Assembly (NCBI GenBank): GCA_965178125.1 | Contig: OZ237753.1 | Coordinates: 868,001-932,000, forward strand | DNA from: Bilabrum cf. latius | Taxonomy: Eukaryota; Bigyra: Bicosoecida; Bigyra; Bicosoecida | DNA length: 64,000 bases | Reading direction: 5' to 3' | Shown: in pieces, positions 35,307-45,737 of the stretch | Layout: each line of letters starts with the position of its first letter | Position numbering within the stretch: position 1 is the stretch's first letter | Position numbers and translations under genes: made by a program | Notes under the pieces: generated by a model | Database searches by the model: none | Told to the model about the DNA's origin: nothing | The model's input: the letters and a program-made list of their open reading frames with translations, nothing else

Positions 35307-35463
35307 TCTTGGACGAAAAAGTACGGTCTCGACACGTTGGGTGGACGTCACCACCGTGCCATGCACTTTCTACGGTGCGGAACACATGTGGTGAATTGAT
35401 CAAATATCGTGCAGGATAGCACGGCCCACGCCCGCATTCGCACACAATTGGATGCACCTTTCT

Positions 35464-37200
35464 TTACCAAGTCGCCCCTGCAGCCATCTTGGGCCCGGGC
35501 CCCCCACTAGCCCCCTTCGCCTGCTGCACCTGTTCCCCAACATTGGGTCTCCACCATCCCGCCCGATCCCTGTCCTTGCTCACCTCCTTCTCCATCCGTT
35601 TCAGCCGGTGCACCATGCCCAGCGCCTCCGCCCCGGGACCCACGCGCGATAGGTCCGGCGCCCACGCAAGCACGCGCTGCCCCCCCTTTGCCATTGCCCC
35701 ACCGGCATTTCCACCCGCACCCGCACCCGCCTCTACCTCGACACCCGCCCCCTGCCCACTCCCCGCTAGCGGCACCCGCAGAGCACCAGCACCCTCTTCC
35801 AAAGCCACCCCAGCCCCAGCTCCAGCCTCGGTATCCCCTCCTCCTCCTCTCCCTCCTCGCCCCCCACCTCGCGCCATAGACTCTGCCGCGACCGGATCAG
35901 CGGTCAGCTCGGGGTACAGCTCCCTCCTGACTCGGTCGCAGTAGGCCACCACGGAAGGACACCTCCCCAGCGCGTGTTCCTTGGCTGCCCCCACCATGGC
36001 CACACGGAACACCTGCTCCAGCTGCGCGAAGATGGCCGCGTCCTCCTCCGAGAGTTGCTCCCCCGTGATGAACCGCCGCCCGTCCTGCAGCACAGCCTCG
36101 GCCACGTCCAGGCACTCGGCCGCCATGGCAGCTGCGTCAGCCGCCCCGTGCCGCCCGGAGCCGTGCGCGAAGCACGCGTCCCTGACCTTTGCCCTGACGA
36201 TGGGCACCACGATGGCGCGCATGATCGAGGAGAGGACGGGCTCCAAAAATGCCGCGCTCATGAGCTGCATGTTGCCCTCGTCGCTGACCCAGTTGTCGTA
36301 GATGCCGAACTGGTAGAGAACATTTTCCAGGCTAAGCCGCAGGGAGGCTGCCTGCGCCCAGGCGAGGGGTGCCGGGTACTGCGGCGCCTCTTCTACATGC
36401 TCGCCTGACGATGTCTGAGCAGCAGCAGCGGGCGCTTGGGATCCGCTGCCAGCCGCAGCTGCCGCTGCGCACGGCAGGCCCACCAGCGCCTTCCCCTGGG
36501 ACCTCGCTCGGAGGACTCGCCTTGGCGCGACTAGCATGCGCCCGATGCGACGCGGCTGCGGTGTGCAGAATAACTTATCATGAAACTAAATAGATGGGCA
36601 GTTTGGCATCGAGACATTGGCTGCATCGCAGCCCGTTCTAGTGGTGGTGTGCCTCACGCCTGCTTCTGAAGTCGCGGCTCCGAACGTGTTCACCAGGTAC
36701 CTGACAATCATGGCACTGTCGGTCACAACAACATCTTTACTCGCATCCACAGCGTCGGCGTGGGTGTGTCGCAAGTACGGAATTTTGCCGCGCGGTGCCT
36801 TGCTAGGACTCGTGGGTCCGACCTTGTGTTGAATGTCAAACCCGCGAAGGATCGCGGCTATTTTGTTCACAAACGGCGATCCAGAGCATGGGAGCCCGAG
36901 CTGAGCAAGACTTCCGTACAGTCGCACCTGCGAATTGGCTCTATGCACCCCGAATAGAGGCTGGTCTACACTGGTGGATCGGGGTATCGAGGAGCACTGC
37001 ATCGTCCGGATGCACTGCCAGATTGCAAGGATCAAAGCACCAAAGATAGCGGAAGCTACAATGGCTAGAGCCCAACCATACGTTGGAACCATACTGAGGC
37101 CGCTGCGAAAGGATAGGGAGCCACAAGGTCGTTGCAGGCTGTGGGAACGTCGCGCGGCAGTGCCCTTCATTTTGGTCAACTCAGAAGTCTGTTCTTGCAT
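35464..37200 (-). CDS. FAXC: FAXC/metaxin-type GST-fold membrane protein
   Basis: One frame, ATG 37200 to TAA at 35464-35466, 578 residues, with one TAG at 36586-36588 read as Gln; without it the gene splits between its two domains. A TM anchor lies at about residues 40-63 (W-A-L-A-I-V-A-S-A-I-F-G-A-L). The thioredoxin-like N-terminal GST domain follows (R-L-Y-G-S-L, S-P-F-V-N-K-I, S-K-A-P-R-G-K-I-P-Y, D-S-A-M-I-V-R-Y-L). The alpha-helical GST-C domain has L-Y-Q-F-G-I-Y-D-N-W and F-I-T-G-E-Q-L-S-E-E-D-A-A-I-F, matching failed-axon-connections proteins. The C terminus is Gly/Ala-rich low complexity. FAXC proteins are GST-like without proven catalysis. The start is 14 bases from the start of the divergent gene at 37215; an internal ATG at 37170 is an alternative. 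Confidence 0.85.
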
Positions 37201-37214
37201 AGCCGCCGCTGGAA

Positions 37215-39341
37215 ATGCAAGATTCGTTCGAGGTACTCTCTTTCAATCTTCTAGCTGAGTAGCTGACGAACAGCCGCTACTTTCCAGCCTCGCATTCTGC
37301 CCTGTTGAAATGGAAGTCCAGGCACAGGCATTTACTGGCGTCGCTTGAGCCCAACTTACGAGCTTCGATTTCATGCTTGAGCGAAGTTGATTTTCTTATC
37401 ACAGGCACCCCGAGCAGAGCCAAGCAAGCCACACTGGTGGCGAGAGATGCGGCAAAGGCCGGCAGCGCTCCGCCTTTGACACCTGCAAAGTCCGATCTGC
37501 TGAAATTGCTGACAAAGACGGCAGGCCACGGTTTCATTCATTCGCTGCGCAGCGGCGGAAAACCAGGCGGTCTCGTGGTTTCGTGGAGCTTAAACGAGTG
37601 GGAGGCCATTGCGGCTGGAACGATTGCCTTGAACGATGTGGGTGAAGCCATCGCCATGGGTGCAAAGGACGGAGCCGAAGCCGTCATTGAGGAAGCTGAG
37701 CGTCACAACTTTGCAATCTTTGTGGCCCTGCGGCCTCTCCGCGATTTCGAGCGGATGGGGCGCCGCGGCGTGGTGGTGAGCTGCAACCACCTCTTCTGGG
37801 ACGAGTCCAAGGCGTGGCTCAAGGCGGCACAGGCGCAGACCGTCAGGCGCGCGGCCGCCGAATTCCGGGAGGTCGTACGGCAGACTTGCAGCTCTGTCGA
37901 CAATATGGCGGGTTGGAGCTGGCCGGTGGTACTGGCCGGGGACTGGAACTCGATGCCTGGCTCGGCCGCCCTGGCCACTTGCGACGACGTGCCTCTGCCG
38001 GTACTACCCAGCGACGGCCTGCCAGGTATCAGCAGAGATGCATCGCACGCCGGAGATCGTAAGTAGCAAGAGTCGGGCATCGCGCTTGCGACCAGTATCC
38101 GGGCGCACGTGGATGCTCTGGGGTGGGACGCAGGGCTGGCGCTGTGGGGGCCCACTGGCGGTGGCACCGGCAGCAGCAGCGGCAGTAGCGAAAAGGTAGG
38201 TCCGGGACCGGGGCCAGCTGGCGTGGGAGAGGGTGCGAGCGAAGCAGAGGGCAGCAAAGAAGGCGGTAGGGGAGAAGAAGAGGCAGGCGCAGAGGAAAAG
38301 CAGGCTGCCGTGCTGGACGCGGGCTGCCGCGTGTCTCCAGCCATGGCTCTGGCGGCGAGGAGGTTTGGCGTACGGCTGTGCTCGGAAGACATGCTAAAGG
38401 ATGGTGCTGCTGGTGCTGCTGGCAGGAAGGAGCAGAGGAAGGCGTGGCTGGGGCGGCTGCTGCGGGAGCTGGCTCTGGTCCCTGGGGTGGTGGAGAAGTA
38501 TCCTCATGTGGTGGCGGTTGAGGGCGAGGGCGAGGGCGAGGGCGAGGGCGAGAAAGAGGACAAGGTGGGCGGGGATGGACCGAAAGAGGACAGCGGGGCT
38601 GCCTCTGGTGGGTCTTGTGGGGGCGGTGGCCTGGTGAACGTGCAGCTGCGCTGCATTGCAGCGGGGAAGACCGACCCCCCGCTTCTCTCATCGGCTAGCC
38701 CCGGGGCGATCCTAAACCAGCAGCAATTAGTGGATGCGTTCAACGCGGTTGTCACCGACCACCTGGACCGACAGGAGAAGAAGGCACCCGCCCCGGGGAG
38801 GAGCCATGCAGCCGCTCCTTCGCCGGGGAGCGATGCAGCCAGGGAGAAGGGCGGTGCAGCTGCCAGTGGCGAGGCAGCTGACGGTGATGCTGCCGCGGGG
38901 CCGGTGCTCACCATCTCGTCGAGCGCGAAACGAACGTTCGTCAAGACGAGCCGCCTGCCCGTTCTGGCGACTCCCCCCACCATGGTGCAGCGCGGGCCCA
39001 GGGACGGCGGAGAGGGGCCGTGCAGGGACGGCGGGTGGTCCGGCAGCCGGCGGGACAAGCGCGCTCTGTTTACGACGTGGGTGAAGCACTTCCACGGGCA
39101 CATCGACCACGTATTTGCAGAGGGGGGCGAGCAGGGGCTGGAGCCAGTGGCCGCCTCGGAGCTGCCCTCGCAGGAGTGGGCCTGCGCCGGGACCGAGGGG
39201 ATGCCTTCCTTGGTGCAGCCGTCGGACCACTTGCCAATTCAGGTGCGGCTGCGATTTCCTACAGCTGCGGTGGGTCTCGGTGCGGGAAGCGGCAGCAGCT
39301 CTGGCGCCGCTGCCGGCGGTGCGGCCGGACAAGTGCCGTGA
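37215..39341 (+). CDS. Endonuclease/exonuclease/phosphatase enzyme (CCR4/Angel-like)
   Basis: 708 residues, TGA stop; TAGs at 37260 and 38064 read as Gln. The start gives the family N terminus E-V-L-S-F-N-L-L-A-E-Q immediately. Other EEP motifs: V-V-S-C-N-H-L-F-W-D (about residues 187-196), V-L-A-G-D-W-N-S-M-P-G-S (catalytic Asp/Asn), G-H-I-D-H-V-F and the terminal P-S-D-H-L-P-I. The usual L-Q-E motif region reads S-C-L-S-E-V-D, keeping the metal-binding Glu. Several Gly/Glu/Ala-rich insertions separate these motifs, including a GAGGGC hexamer run near 38520-38552 (E-G repeats). CCR4-type members deadenylate mRNA, Angel and PDE12 types act on cyclic phosphates or 2'-5' oligoadenylate; the sequence does not decide. 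It is head to head with the FAXC gene. Confidence 0.83.
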
Positions 39342-39373
39342 ACCGAATCTTAAGCAAATCAATCGATTCTGTT

Positions 39374-39838
39374 TCAAATCCATACGCACAAAACTCCGAA
39401 TATAATCGCGGCGAGCGCGTATGCGCGTGTTGCAGCCGGGCGCGCTGCAGAGCTGCTCGAAGGCTGCATCCTGAACTCAACGTCGTAGTCCACCAGTCCT
39501 CCCGGTTCTGCTCGAAGCACGTGGACCGCCGCCGTATACCTCCCAATTGCGAGCTTGGGACTGGTCTGCTTTGTGATGAACGCGCTCTGCCAGCCGTTAC
39601 CTTGCACAGCCACAGGGGACGCAACGGCATAGGTAGGGTCTATGGCGCACTCGCTGCCCTGGTTCACCACGATCTTGACCGAACCCCGTCCGCCAGACAC
39701 ACGAACTCGGGCTTGAAGAATGCCCCATACAGGCGGTCGCACCTCTGTCGTGTAGCATTGCACGGCTCGACCTGGAAACTGCGACGAAACCGGCGAGGCA
39801 GCTGCCACAAGCAGCAGGATCAACGTAAACACGTGCAT
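39374..39838 (-). CDS. Small secreted or type I membrane protein
   Basis: 154 residues, ATG 39838, TGA stop. Signal peptide M-H-V-F-T-L-I-L-L-L-V-A-A-A with a likely cut after V-S-S. The ectodomain is about 110 residues with only two Cys, alternating strands (V-W-G-I-L-Q-A-R-V-R-V, S-V-K-I-V-V-N) and an R-Y-T-A-A-V-H-V strand, suggesting a small beta-sandwich. A hydrophobic C-terminal tail (A-Y-A-L-A-A-I-I-F-G-V-L-C-V-W-I) may be a TM helix or GPI signal. Family not recognised. It is convergent with the EEP gene, with 32 bases between stops. Confidence 0.68.
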   Translation of the reverse strand: MHVFTLILLLVAAASPVSSQFPGRAVQCYTTEVRPPVWGILQARVRVSGGRGSVKIVVNQGSECAIDPTYAVASPVAVQGNGWQSAFITKQTSPKLAIGRYTAAVHVLRAEPGGLVDYDVEFRMQPSSSSAARPAATRAYALAAIIFGVLCVWI

Positions 39839-39994
39839 CGTTCCAGTCGCACTGGGCAGAATCAATCAAATAGTATCAACAGTAATATCCATATTAATCC
39901 CTTGGAGGCTTTGTCGGCAGATATCGTGCTCGCATCGAGCATATAACTGGTGGTTGCAACCGCCGGCGCGACACTCCTCCGCCGGCGCTCACCC

Positions 39995-40843
39995 TCAGTC
40001 TCTGTCCACCCGTCGCTTCTTCCTGGAGCCTGAAGACTCACCACTCGCACCAGTTGCGGCATTGCTACCCCCTGCCTCGTCCTCTTTCTTCTCACCGCCC
40101 GGTTGAGTAGCACCTAGATCTGCCAGCCCTGCCCTGCGCATGAGCTCCTGCCTCCTCCCTCGTGCCCACTCCGCCTCTTCCCCACGGATGCGATCGCGCT
40201 CCTCTCTAGCCAGCCTGACGTCCTCTTCGGACCTGAGACCGTAGGTCACTTCGGCAACGGGCGCGTCCGACGGCAGCCGGACACGAGCAAGAGCGCCTTC
40301 GCACCCGAGCGCTTCTGCCGCTGGCAACAGGCGCACTTGCTCGGCTAGCTCCTTCCCCGTCGCGGATGGCGGCTTAAGCAGGCATTGCGGTGGTGTAAAT
40401 GGACCTAGAGCTTTGGCCCATCTCGCGCAAGTGCTGGCGAACCGTTTGCGGGAAGGGTCTTCGAGAGGGTGCACCGGCTGAGGGACGCGGTGCGGAGGCA
40501 GCTCGCCGCTGCGAAAGAGGGCAGAATTGGACTCGTGTCGATGTTTTTGCAAGCCACAACTACTCGAAAGGCAATGCAGACCGTGACCTTCCAACCGTTG
40601 CTATCTACCTCACGATGCTAGAGCTGCTCGCGAGGCGTCAAAGGCGATTCTGTTCCGAATTGCCTGGATGTGGGCCCTACGTTTCTCGACTCGAAGGGCA
40701 GATTCACCTTCTAGCAAGTCGTGGTGTGAGGTATCTGGCGCTAGCACAGCCTCTTGTCCGGAATGAAAGAGGGCTAGTGCCTACTCGAACGACAGGTCGT
40801 GCACCGCATTCAAATCTCGAGGCACGAATGGGGTCCCGCTCAT
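39995..40843 (-). CDS. Hypothetical nuclear-type protein with charged helix and basic tail
   Basis: Exons 40614-40843 and 39995-40508; 247 residues; TGA stop. The intron (105 bases) begins GTGAGG and ends in a pyrimidine-rich TTTCGCAG; phases match (TC plus C). One TAG in exon 1 is read as Gln within a helix (L-S-F-E-Q-A-L-A-L-F). The middle part has H-P-L-E-D-P-S-R-K-R-F, then a beta-like segment (A-R-V-R-L-P, A-E-V-T-Y-G-L-R), a charged helix (E-E-D-V-R-L-A-R-E-E-R-D-R-I-R-G-E-E) and a C-terminal nuclear-localisation-like S-R-K-K-R-R-V-D. I do not recognise the family. The overlapping plus-strand ORF at 40399-40848 lacks domain support. Confidence 0.62.
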
Positions 40844-40993
40844 CCTAGACACCTGACTATATGATAGACTATGCTGATATGAAGGTTTCTATGGTGCTCA
40901 GTAATGTAAGTTGTGTTGTGCTGGCCCCACAAACTCCAATCGTCAGCAAGTGCAACCGATGGACGAACCAAGCGCACTAGCACTTCGCACGCC

Positions 40994-42119
40994 ATGTTTC
41001 GTGTCATAGCCTTAATCGCTTTGTACAATTATGCATGTGCATCGCAGAGACCGTACTCTTGCGCAGTATTTAGAACGTGCGAGAACTCATACGCAGTGCA
41101 GAACTTGCACGCTTCGGAATAACCACGAACAGCTCGTTCACCATCGCTGGGTACGCGCTTCGGTCGGATCGAGACATTTCAATTCAAGAATTCATTGATA
41201 CCACGGAGGAACAAGTAGAGTCAACGCTGAGAGACTACGTCCAGAGTGGATCGGGCAGCGCAATCCACAGCGGGTTTGCCACGCGGGACCGTCTTATTCT
41301 CGACATGGAGTCACCAGTCAATCTCAGGGACCTCTACAAGCTCAACGCATCGCTGTTTGAGCCGATTGTGAATGGGTACGCCCTCAGAGCCCGAGTCGCG
41401 AGGAAGACGTTTCCTACGGCGCGGCTCGGGACCTACGGTGTGGTTGTAAACGATTGCCTCGGTGATTGGACCAACCAGACCTGCCGGGACCAGGAGGTAA
41501 ACGCGTACTAGAGAGCGGCATCGTTAGGCCTGTTCGATGAGCTCGATTTTGTGGCCCCTGTCCTGTGTGAGTGTTCACGTGCAGTGGTACCTGCCAGGCG
41601 AGCAGCTGTCCGGTCGATCGGCCGGTCCCATGCAGCGCTCCATCTGTCCATGACGCATGCCAAACATGCCTATGTTTTGCGTCCTGTATGCAGCGATGCG
41701 ACCGTCCTATTGATTACTTTGACCACTACATTGCAGATACAAATACGCACCTGGGAAACGATACCGAGATCGGGCAGCAGGCCTGCGCCACCATGCAGAT
41801 GAGCGCACGGCTGGCAGACAGCAAGGGCCAGCCCCTGGACCTGGAGCCGTTCTTCTTCTATGACCAGGTGGGCAAAGGGACGGGCCCGCTGCCTCCCACC
41901 TACGGCCATGCGCAGGCCATGGCCGTCTCGATGGGGACAGGGTGCCCGCCTCCCCCCGCGCCGCGGGGGCAGGCCTCACGGGGGGGCCAGCCTTAGCCTT
42001 GGGCGGACAGGCTCACGGGGTAGCACTGGTGGTCTGGGGGGCAGAACATCACCTTCGATCGGGAGTGGTTTGGCGCCGCGCAAGTGGTTCCGCAAGAGTG
42101 CCTTGAGACCGGCTTGTGA
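40994..42119 (+). CDS. Secreted TIM-barrel-like protein (possible glycoside hydrolase)
   Basis: Exons 41737-42119 and a preceding one ending at 41566 are well supported (intron 41567-41736, phase 1, GTGAGT...TTGCAG). TAGs at 41509, 41994 and 42021 are read as Gln; one gives L-T-G-Q-H-W-W. The core resembles bacterial-type TIM-barrel hydrolases: L-I-L-D-M-E-S, R-L-G-T-Y-G-V-V-V-N-D, then F-D-E-L-D-F-V-A-P-V-L-Y, with N-glycosylation sites. TGA stop. The 5' end is uncertain: I propose exon 1 at 40994-41022 (M-F-R-V-I-A-L-I-A, signal-peptide-like) spliced to 41097, which keeps frame and gives 293 residues; alternatively an unspliced start at 41035 (no signal peptide). Family and substrate are not assigned. 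Confidence 0.6.
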
Positions 42120-42628
42120 TGAACTGCGAGGCTTGCCGCCTGCCGCGGTGCTGCTTGTGATGAGCTGCGCCCAGGTTTAGAGCACTTGTTTGGGAGACAT
42201 TTCTGCTATTGAATGTAAAGAAATCAGCCTTTATTCGCACACGAGGCCGCACCGACAACGCCACCACCTTCACCACAGCTAAGGGCGCGCGACCCACCCC
42301 ACCGCCCCAGCAGCTGTGCAGGGCTAGCCCACCCGCCGTCGAGGTCCGCGCTCCACCGCACTTGCGATGCATCGCCTGTGCCGTCAGCCCGCGCGCGCCT
42401 CCTAGAAGAGCAAGCGCGCGGAGAAAGTGGCGACAGGTGGCAGCGGGGCGCGCCTCAGCGACCGGACCACACCGGGCCGGCAGTCAGATGAGAAGAGAAG
42501 AGAGCGGAGGAGATTGAAGTGGTGCGATGCCGTGCGAAGAGGCACGCATCACGCCGCAAACAGATGGCCCTCGTGCAGCACGTTGCAATGAATTGCACGG
42601 GCCAACGGCACCCGATTCCTAGCCTCCA
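42120..42628. other. Convergent intergenic region, nothing assigned
   Basis: 509 bases between the stops of two convergent genes. An ORF at 42209-42517 is Arg/Pro/Ala-rich without domain features and is probably 3' UTR. No RNA gene seen. Confidence 0.45.
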
Positions 42629-43873
42629 TCACGCCCACACGTGCAGAGTGGTGTCCCAGCTGGCGGTGCACACAGACTTGCCATCCGGAGACACCCCCAC
42701 CCCCGACATGCGCTTCTTGTCCGACTCGCCCTCGGTGCCGGTGTGCTCGATCTTGTGATACATGCGCTCCTTGCTGATAGTCTCCCAGGCCACCGCCTTA
42801 CCATCCTCGTACGCTGCGAAGAGCACCCTTCCGCTCTTGCTGAAATCCAGGCCGTACACGCCCCCGTTGATGGATAGCCCAGAGGCGGCCGAGGACCTAG
42901 GGGCGGCGTACTTGGCCACCTGACCCTTGGACCGGGTGTCGAAGAGCAGGCACGAGTAGTCGTCCGACCCTGTCGCGAAGGAGTACCCGTTGCCCATGAA
43001 GGCCACCGCGTTGATGTCCGACTCGTGCCCGATGTACGAGAGCTGCGGCTTGCTGCCGGCGCGCATGTCCCAGATCAGGGCAGTGCTGTCCACCGAGCCC
43101 GACACGAACTCGTTGGGTCTCTAGGGATTGAGCGCCACGCTGCGGGGGGAACAAGAGAGAGGGGGGGGGGGGGGGTGGGGGGTAGCACGGGGGAATGCGG
43201 CGATGTGGTGCAGCGCAGGGGGCGCATGCCATCCCGTGCCTAGCATCCGATGGTTCGTGCAATATACTCACAACATGACATCTGCGGTGTGCCCCCTGAA
43301 GTCCTGCTTGTTCTTCGCCTTCTCCACGTCCCAGAGAGTGCACGTCCAGTCGCCGCTGCTCGTCAGAATCGTGTTGGTGCCGTCCACGAAGCGGCAGCAA
43401 GACAGGTAGCCTTCGTGGCCTGTCAGTTCGAGCATAGGCTCCTTAACCAATCGTCCGGGCATGTCAAGCTTGTATAGCGAGCAAGTGTTGTCAAGCCCAC
43501 CGGACGCAACCGTTCGCCCTTCCGCAGTTTGGTCGAACGCGCAGGTCATCACCCAGGCGCTCACCAGGTTGACTCCGTACTTCCGAATCTATTCCATTGC
43601 ATCCCATACAATTAGCTTGCCATCCTAACTCGCAGACACGAGGTGCTGACTATCAGCAGCCCAATGCATCGCGTACACTTTGCCGTAGTGGCCAGCAAGC
43701 ACCCTTCTGGCTTCGAACATGAACTCTCCCTCGCCCTTGCTTTTCATGCAGCCAGCAAGCGTATCATGCGCTTTCTCTCGTTTCAACGCCTTCACCCGAT
43801 CCTTCAGGGCCTGCACTTCCTATCTAGCTGCTCGCCGCCTCTCGTACAAATCACTCGATCCAGCAGCTGCCAT
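42629..43873 (-). CDS. GNB1: Heterotrimeric G-protein beta subunit (seven WD40 repeats)
   Basis: Exons 43272-43873 and 42629-43139; 370 residues; TGA stop. The G-beta family binds G-gamma and G-alpha and signals from membrane receptors. An N-terminal coiled coil (residues about 1-40) precedes seven WD repeats with diagnostic strings: V-Y-A-M-H-W, W-V-M-T-C-A, G-G-L-D-N-T-C-S-L-Y, G-H-E-G-Y-L-S-C-C-R-F, G-H-E-S-D-I-N-A-V, G-S-D-D-Y-S-C, F-S-K-S-G-R. TAGs at 43820, 43625, 43589 and 43121 are read as Gln; that at 43625 sits in S-A-S-Q-D-G-K, Gln in animal G-beta. The 132-base intron (GTGAGT...CCGCAG) contains a long G/C homopolymer tract at about 43151-43166. The presence of G-beta implies heterotrimeric G-protein signalling in this organism. 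Confidence 0.96.
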
Positions 43874-44269
43874 AGTACCACTTGTCGACAAGCGGAGCAG
43901 TTCGGCAATTTAAACTATAACAGATCAACGGCACACTACTGCTGCGAATTGTAGTGACTGGATTGGTTGAACCAGCAGAACTGAGATTCTTTTGACCCGA
44001 CCGTGGCTGCCCGGGCACGGGAAGCCTAGAGTCTTGGCTGGTTGGAAAGCTGGGAATCCGGAGCAAAGAGACAGCTGCCTCAATACAAGATCGCACCAAA
44101 GACTCGCAGAAGCGCTCTCGACAGATGGAACAGTATTGCAGACTTTGGCACTTCGTCGTCGCAACAACAAACCAGAGTTTCTTCTAAACAACACGTCACT
44201 TTAGTTCGAAGACAATTCTAGATTTAGTGCTCAACTACAAGAACTTTGCGTTTTTTTTGACATAGTCAG
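43874..44269. promoter_or_regulatory. Divergent intergenic region between G-beta and 5'-nucleotidase genes
   Basis: 396 bases separating two divergent starts (43873 minus, 44270 plus), lower in G+C than the genes. It should hold both promoters. No motif or additional gene identified. Confidence 0.5.
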
Positions 44270-45522
44270 ATGGACATTGGAAGCGGACTGTTTGCTGCAG
44301 CTCTTGCGGGAATTGGATACGTTGTATCACGCAGGGGTACGTCTGGGGTGAGCTCGCTAGCTTCAACTGAATATTTTCCTATCAATGTCACTGCAAAGAC
44401 AGGGTATGGTGCAGTATCATGCTCGTATACTTGTGCAGAGGAAGGATGGCTTCATTGTCAGAGATGTGCACGTGTTTGAAGCGAAACGAAGAGCCATCGT
44501 GGCAGGAGGATTCGATAAGCTTCAGTTTGTGGCAGACTTTGACAGGACAATCACGCGAGCATTCACCAAAAGTAAGATAAAATATCATCCGTTGGGACAC
44601 AAATGAATCTTGCTTCCTCCTCTTACGCACCTAACGCGTGGTCGAGCCCATCTTTGACGCAGGCGGCGCCCCGAACTGCAGCTGCCATGGCATGCTTGAG
44701 CATTGCCCGACGCTCACCGAAAAGTACAGACGCCTAACGCAGGCACTGGCTAGGAAGTATTACCCCATTGAGACAGACCCTCGGCTCACCACGGATCAGA
44801 AGCTGCCCAAGATGACGGAGTGGTACTCGAAGGCCCATGAGGCGCTCAAGGACGAAGGTATCAGCAGGGCAGATATCGTGCAAGCCGTCAAGCACGCGAA
44901 CACCGAGCTGCGAGACGGGGCGCGAGAACTCTTGGATACCTTGGGCGCGCGCGGGGTGCCCACCCTGTTGTTCTCCGCGGGCATCGAGGACCTTATCCTC
45001 GAGTACATGCAGACCAAGGGGGGAGGGGCGCTCCCTCCGTCCATGCACGTGGTGTCCAACCGCATCCGGTGGGACGCCTCGGGCAAGATCGCCGGTTTCT
45101 TCGATCCTCTGATCCACATGTTCAACAAGGATGACCGGCACACGGCGGGGCTCCCCTGGTTCGAGGCAGCGAGGGACAGGCCCAACGTGGTGCTCATCGG
45201 GGACTCGCTGGGCGACGTGACCATGGCAAACAGGTCCATCAAAAAGGGAAGCAAGGGCAAGGGGAAAGACAAGAGCAAGGGCGGCGATTCAGGGAGCGAC
45301 GTGGTGCTGAAGATCGGGTTCTTGAACGCGAAGGGAGACGACAAGATCGACGCGGCCCTACCAAAGTACTTGCGAGCGTACGATGCGGTCATCTTGCATG
45401 ACGGCGACATGGGGCCGGTGCTGAGCATACTGAAGGACATGCTGAAAGGAGGAGCGGGTGGAGGTGATGCAAAAGAAGAGGCTAAGGGGGCAGCTGAAGG
45501 CGGGGCGGCGGGGGCCGTGTGA
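44270..45522 (+). CDS. NT5C3A: Cytosolic 5'-nucleotidase III (pyrimidine 5'-nucleotidase, HAD family)
   Basis: Exons 44270-44347, 44403-44571 and 44663-45522; 368 residues; TGA stop. HAD-superfamily enzyme that dephosphorylates pyrimidine nucleoside monophosphates. Motif I is L-Q-F-V-A-D-F-D-R-T (nucleophile and acid Asp). Family strings follow: E-K-Y-R-R-L, K-Y-Y-P-I-E-T-D-P, M-T-E-W-Y-S-K-A-H, L-L-F-S-A-G-I (motif II), H-M-F-N-K-D-D and L-I-G-D-S-L-G-D-V-T-M-A (motif III). Exon 1 gives a short hydrophobic N terminus (L-F-A-A-A-L-A-G-I-G-Y-V-V-S-R-R), possibly an anchor or targeting signal; its 55-base intron is phase-consistent but short, and an ATG at 44385 is an alternative start. A Lys/Gly/Ser insertion precedes the last strands. 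No in-frame TAG. Confidence 0.92.
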
Positions 45523-45737
45523 TGGTTGCGCTAATGAGCTAGATACAACGTGCAGGCTGTAGTGTATCTAGTCGCCGATGGCTTCCGACAAACTGAGGGT
45601 TGTTGGTTGTGGGGACTGCTATGAATAGTCTAAGGAACGCAGCTGCAGGTGGTACCACGATTGCTATGAGACGAGCATGCACACAGCGCTGTGATTTGCA
45701 ATTGGCTGCAAGCAAAGGCCTTCTTGGCGTGCCTGTG

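Noticed and set aside
40399-40848. Plus-strand ORF of 149 codons
   Set aside because: The minus strand carries a two-exon gene with phase-matched intron and coherent helices over the same DNA.
41053-41066. 14-base intron in the TIM-barrel-like gene
   Set aside because: GT and AG ends and phase would fit, but other introns here are at least 55 bases and a 74-base alternative also keeps frame.
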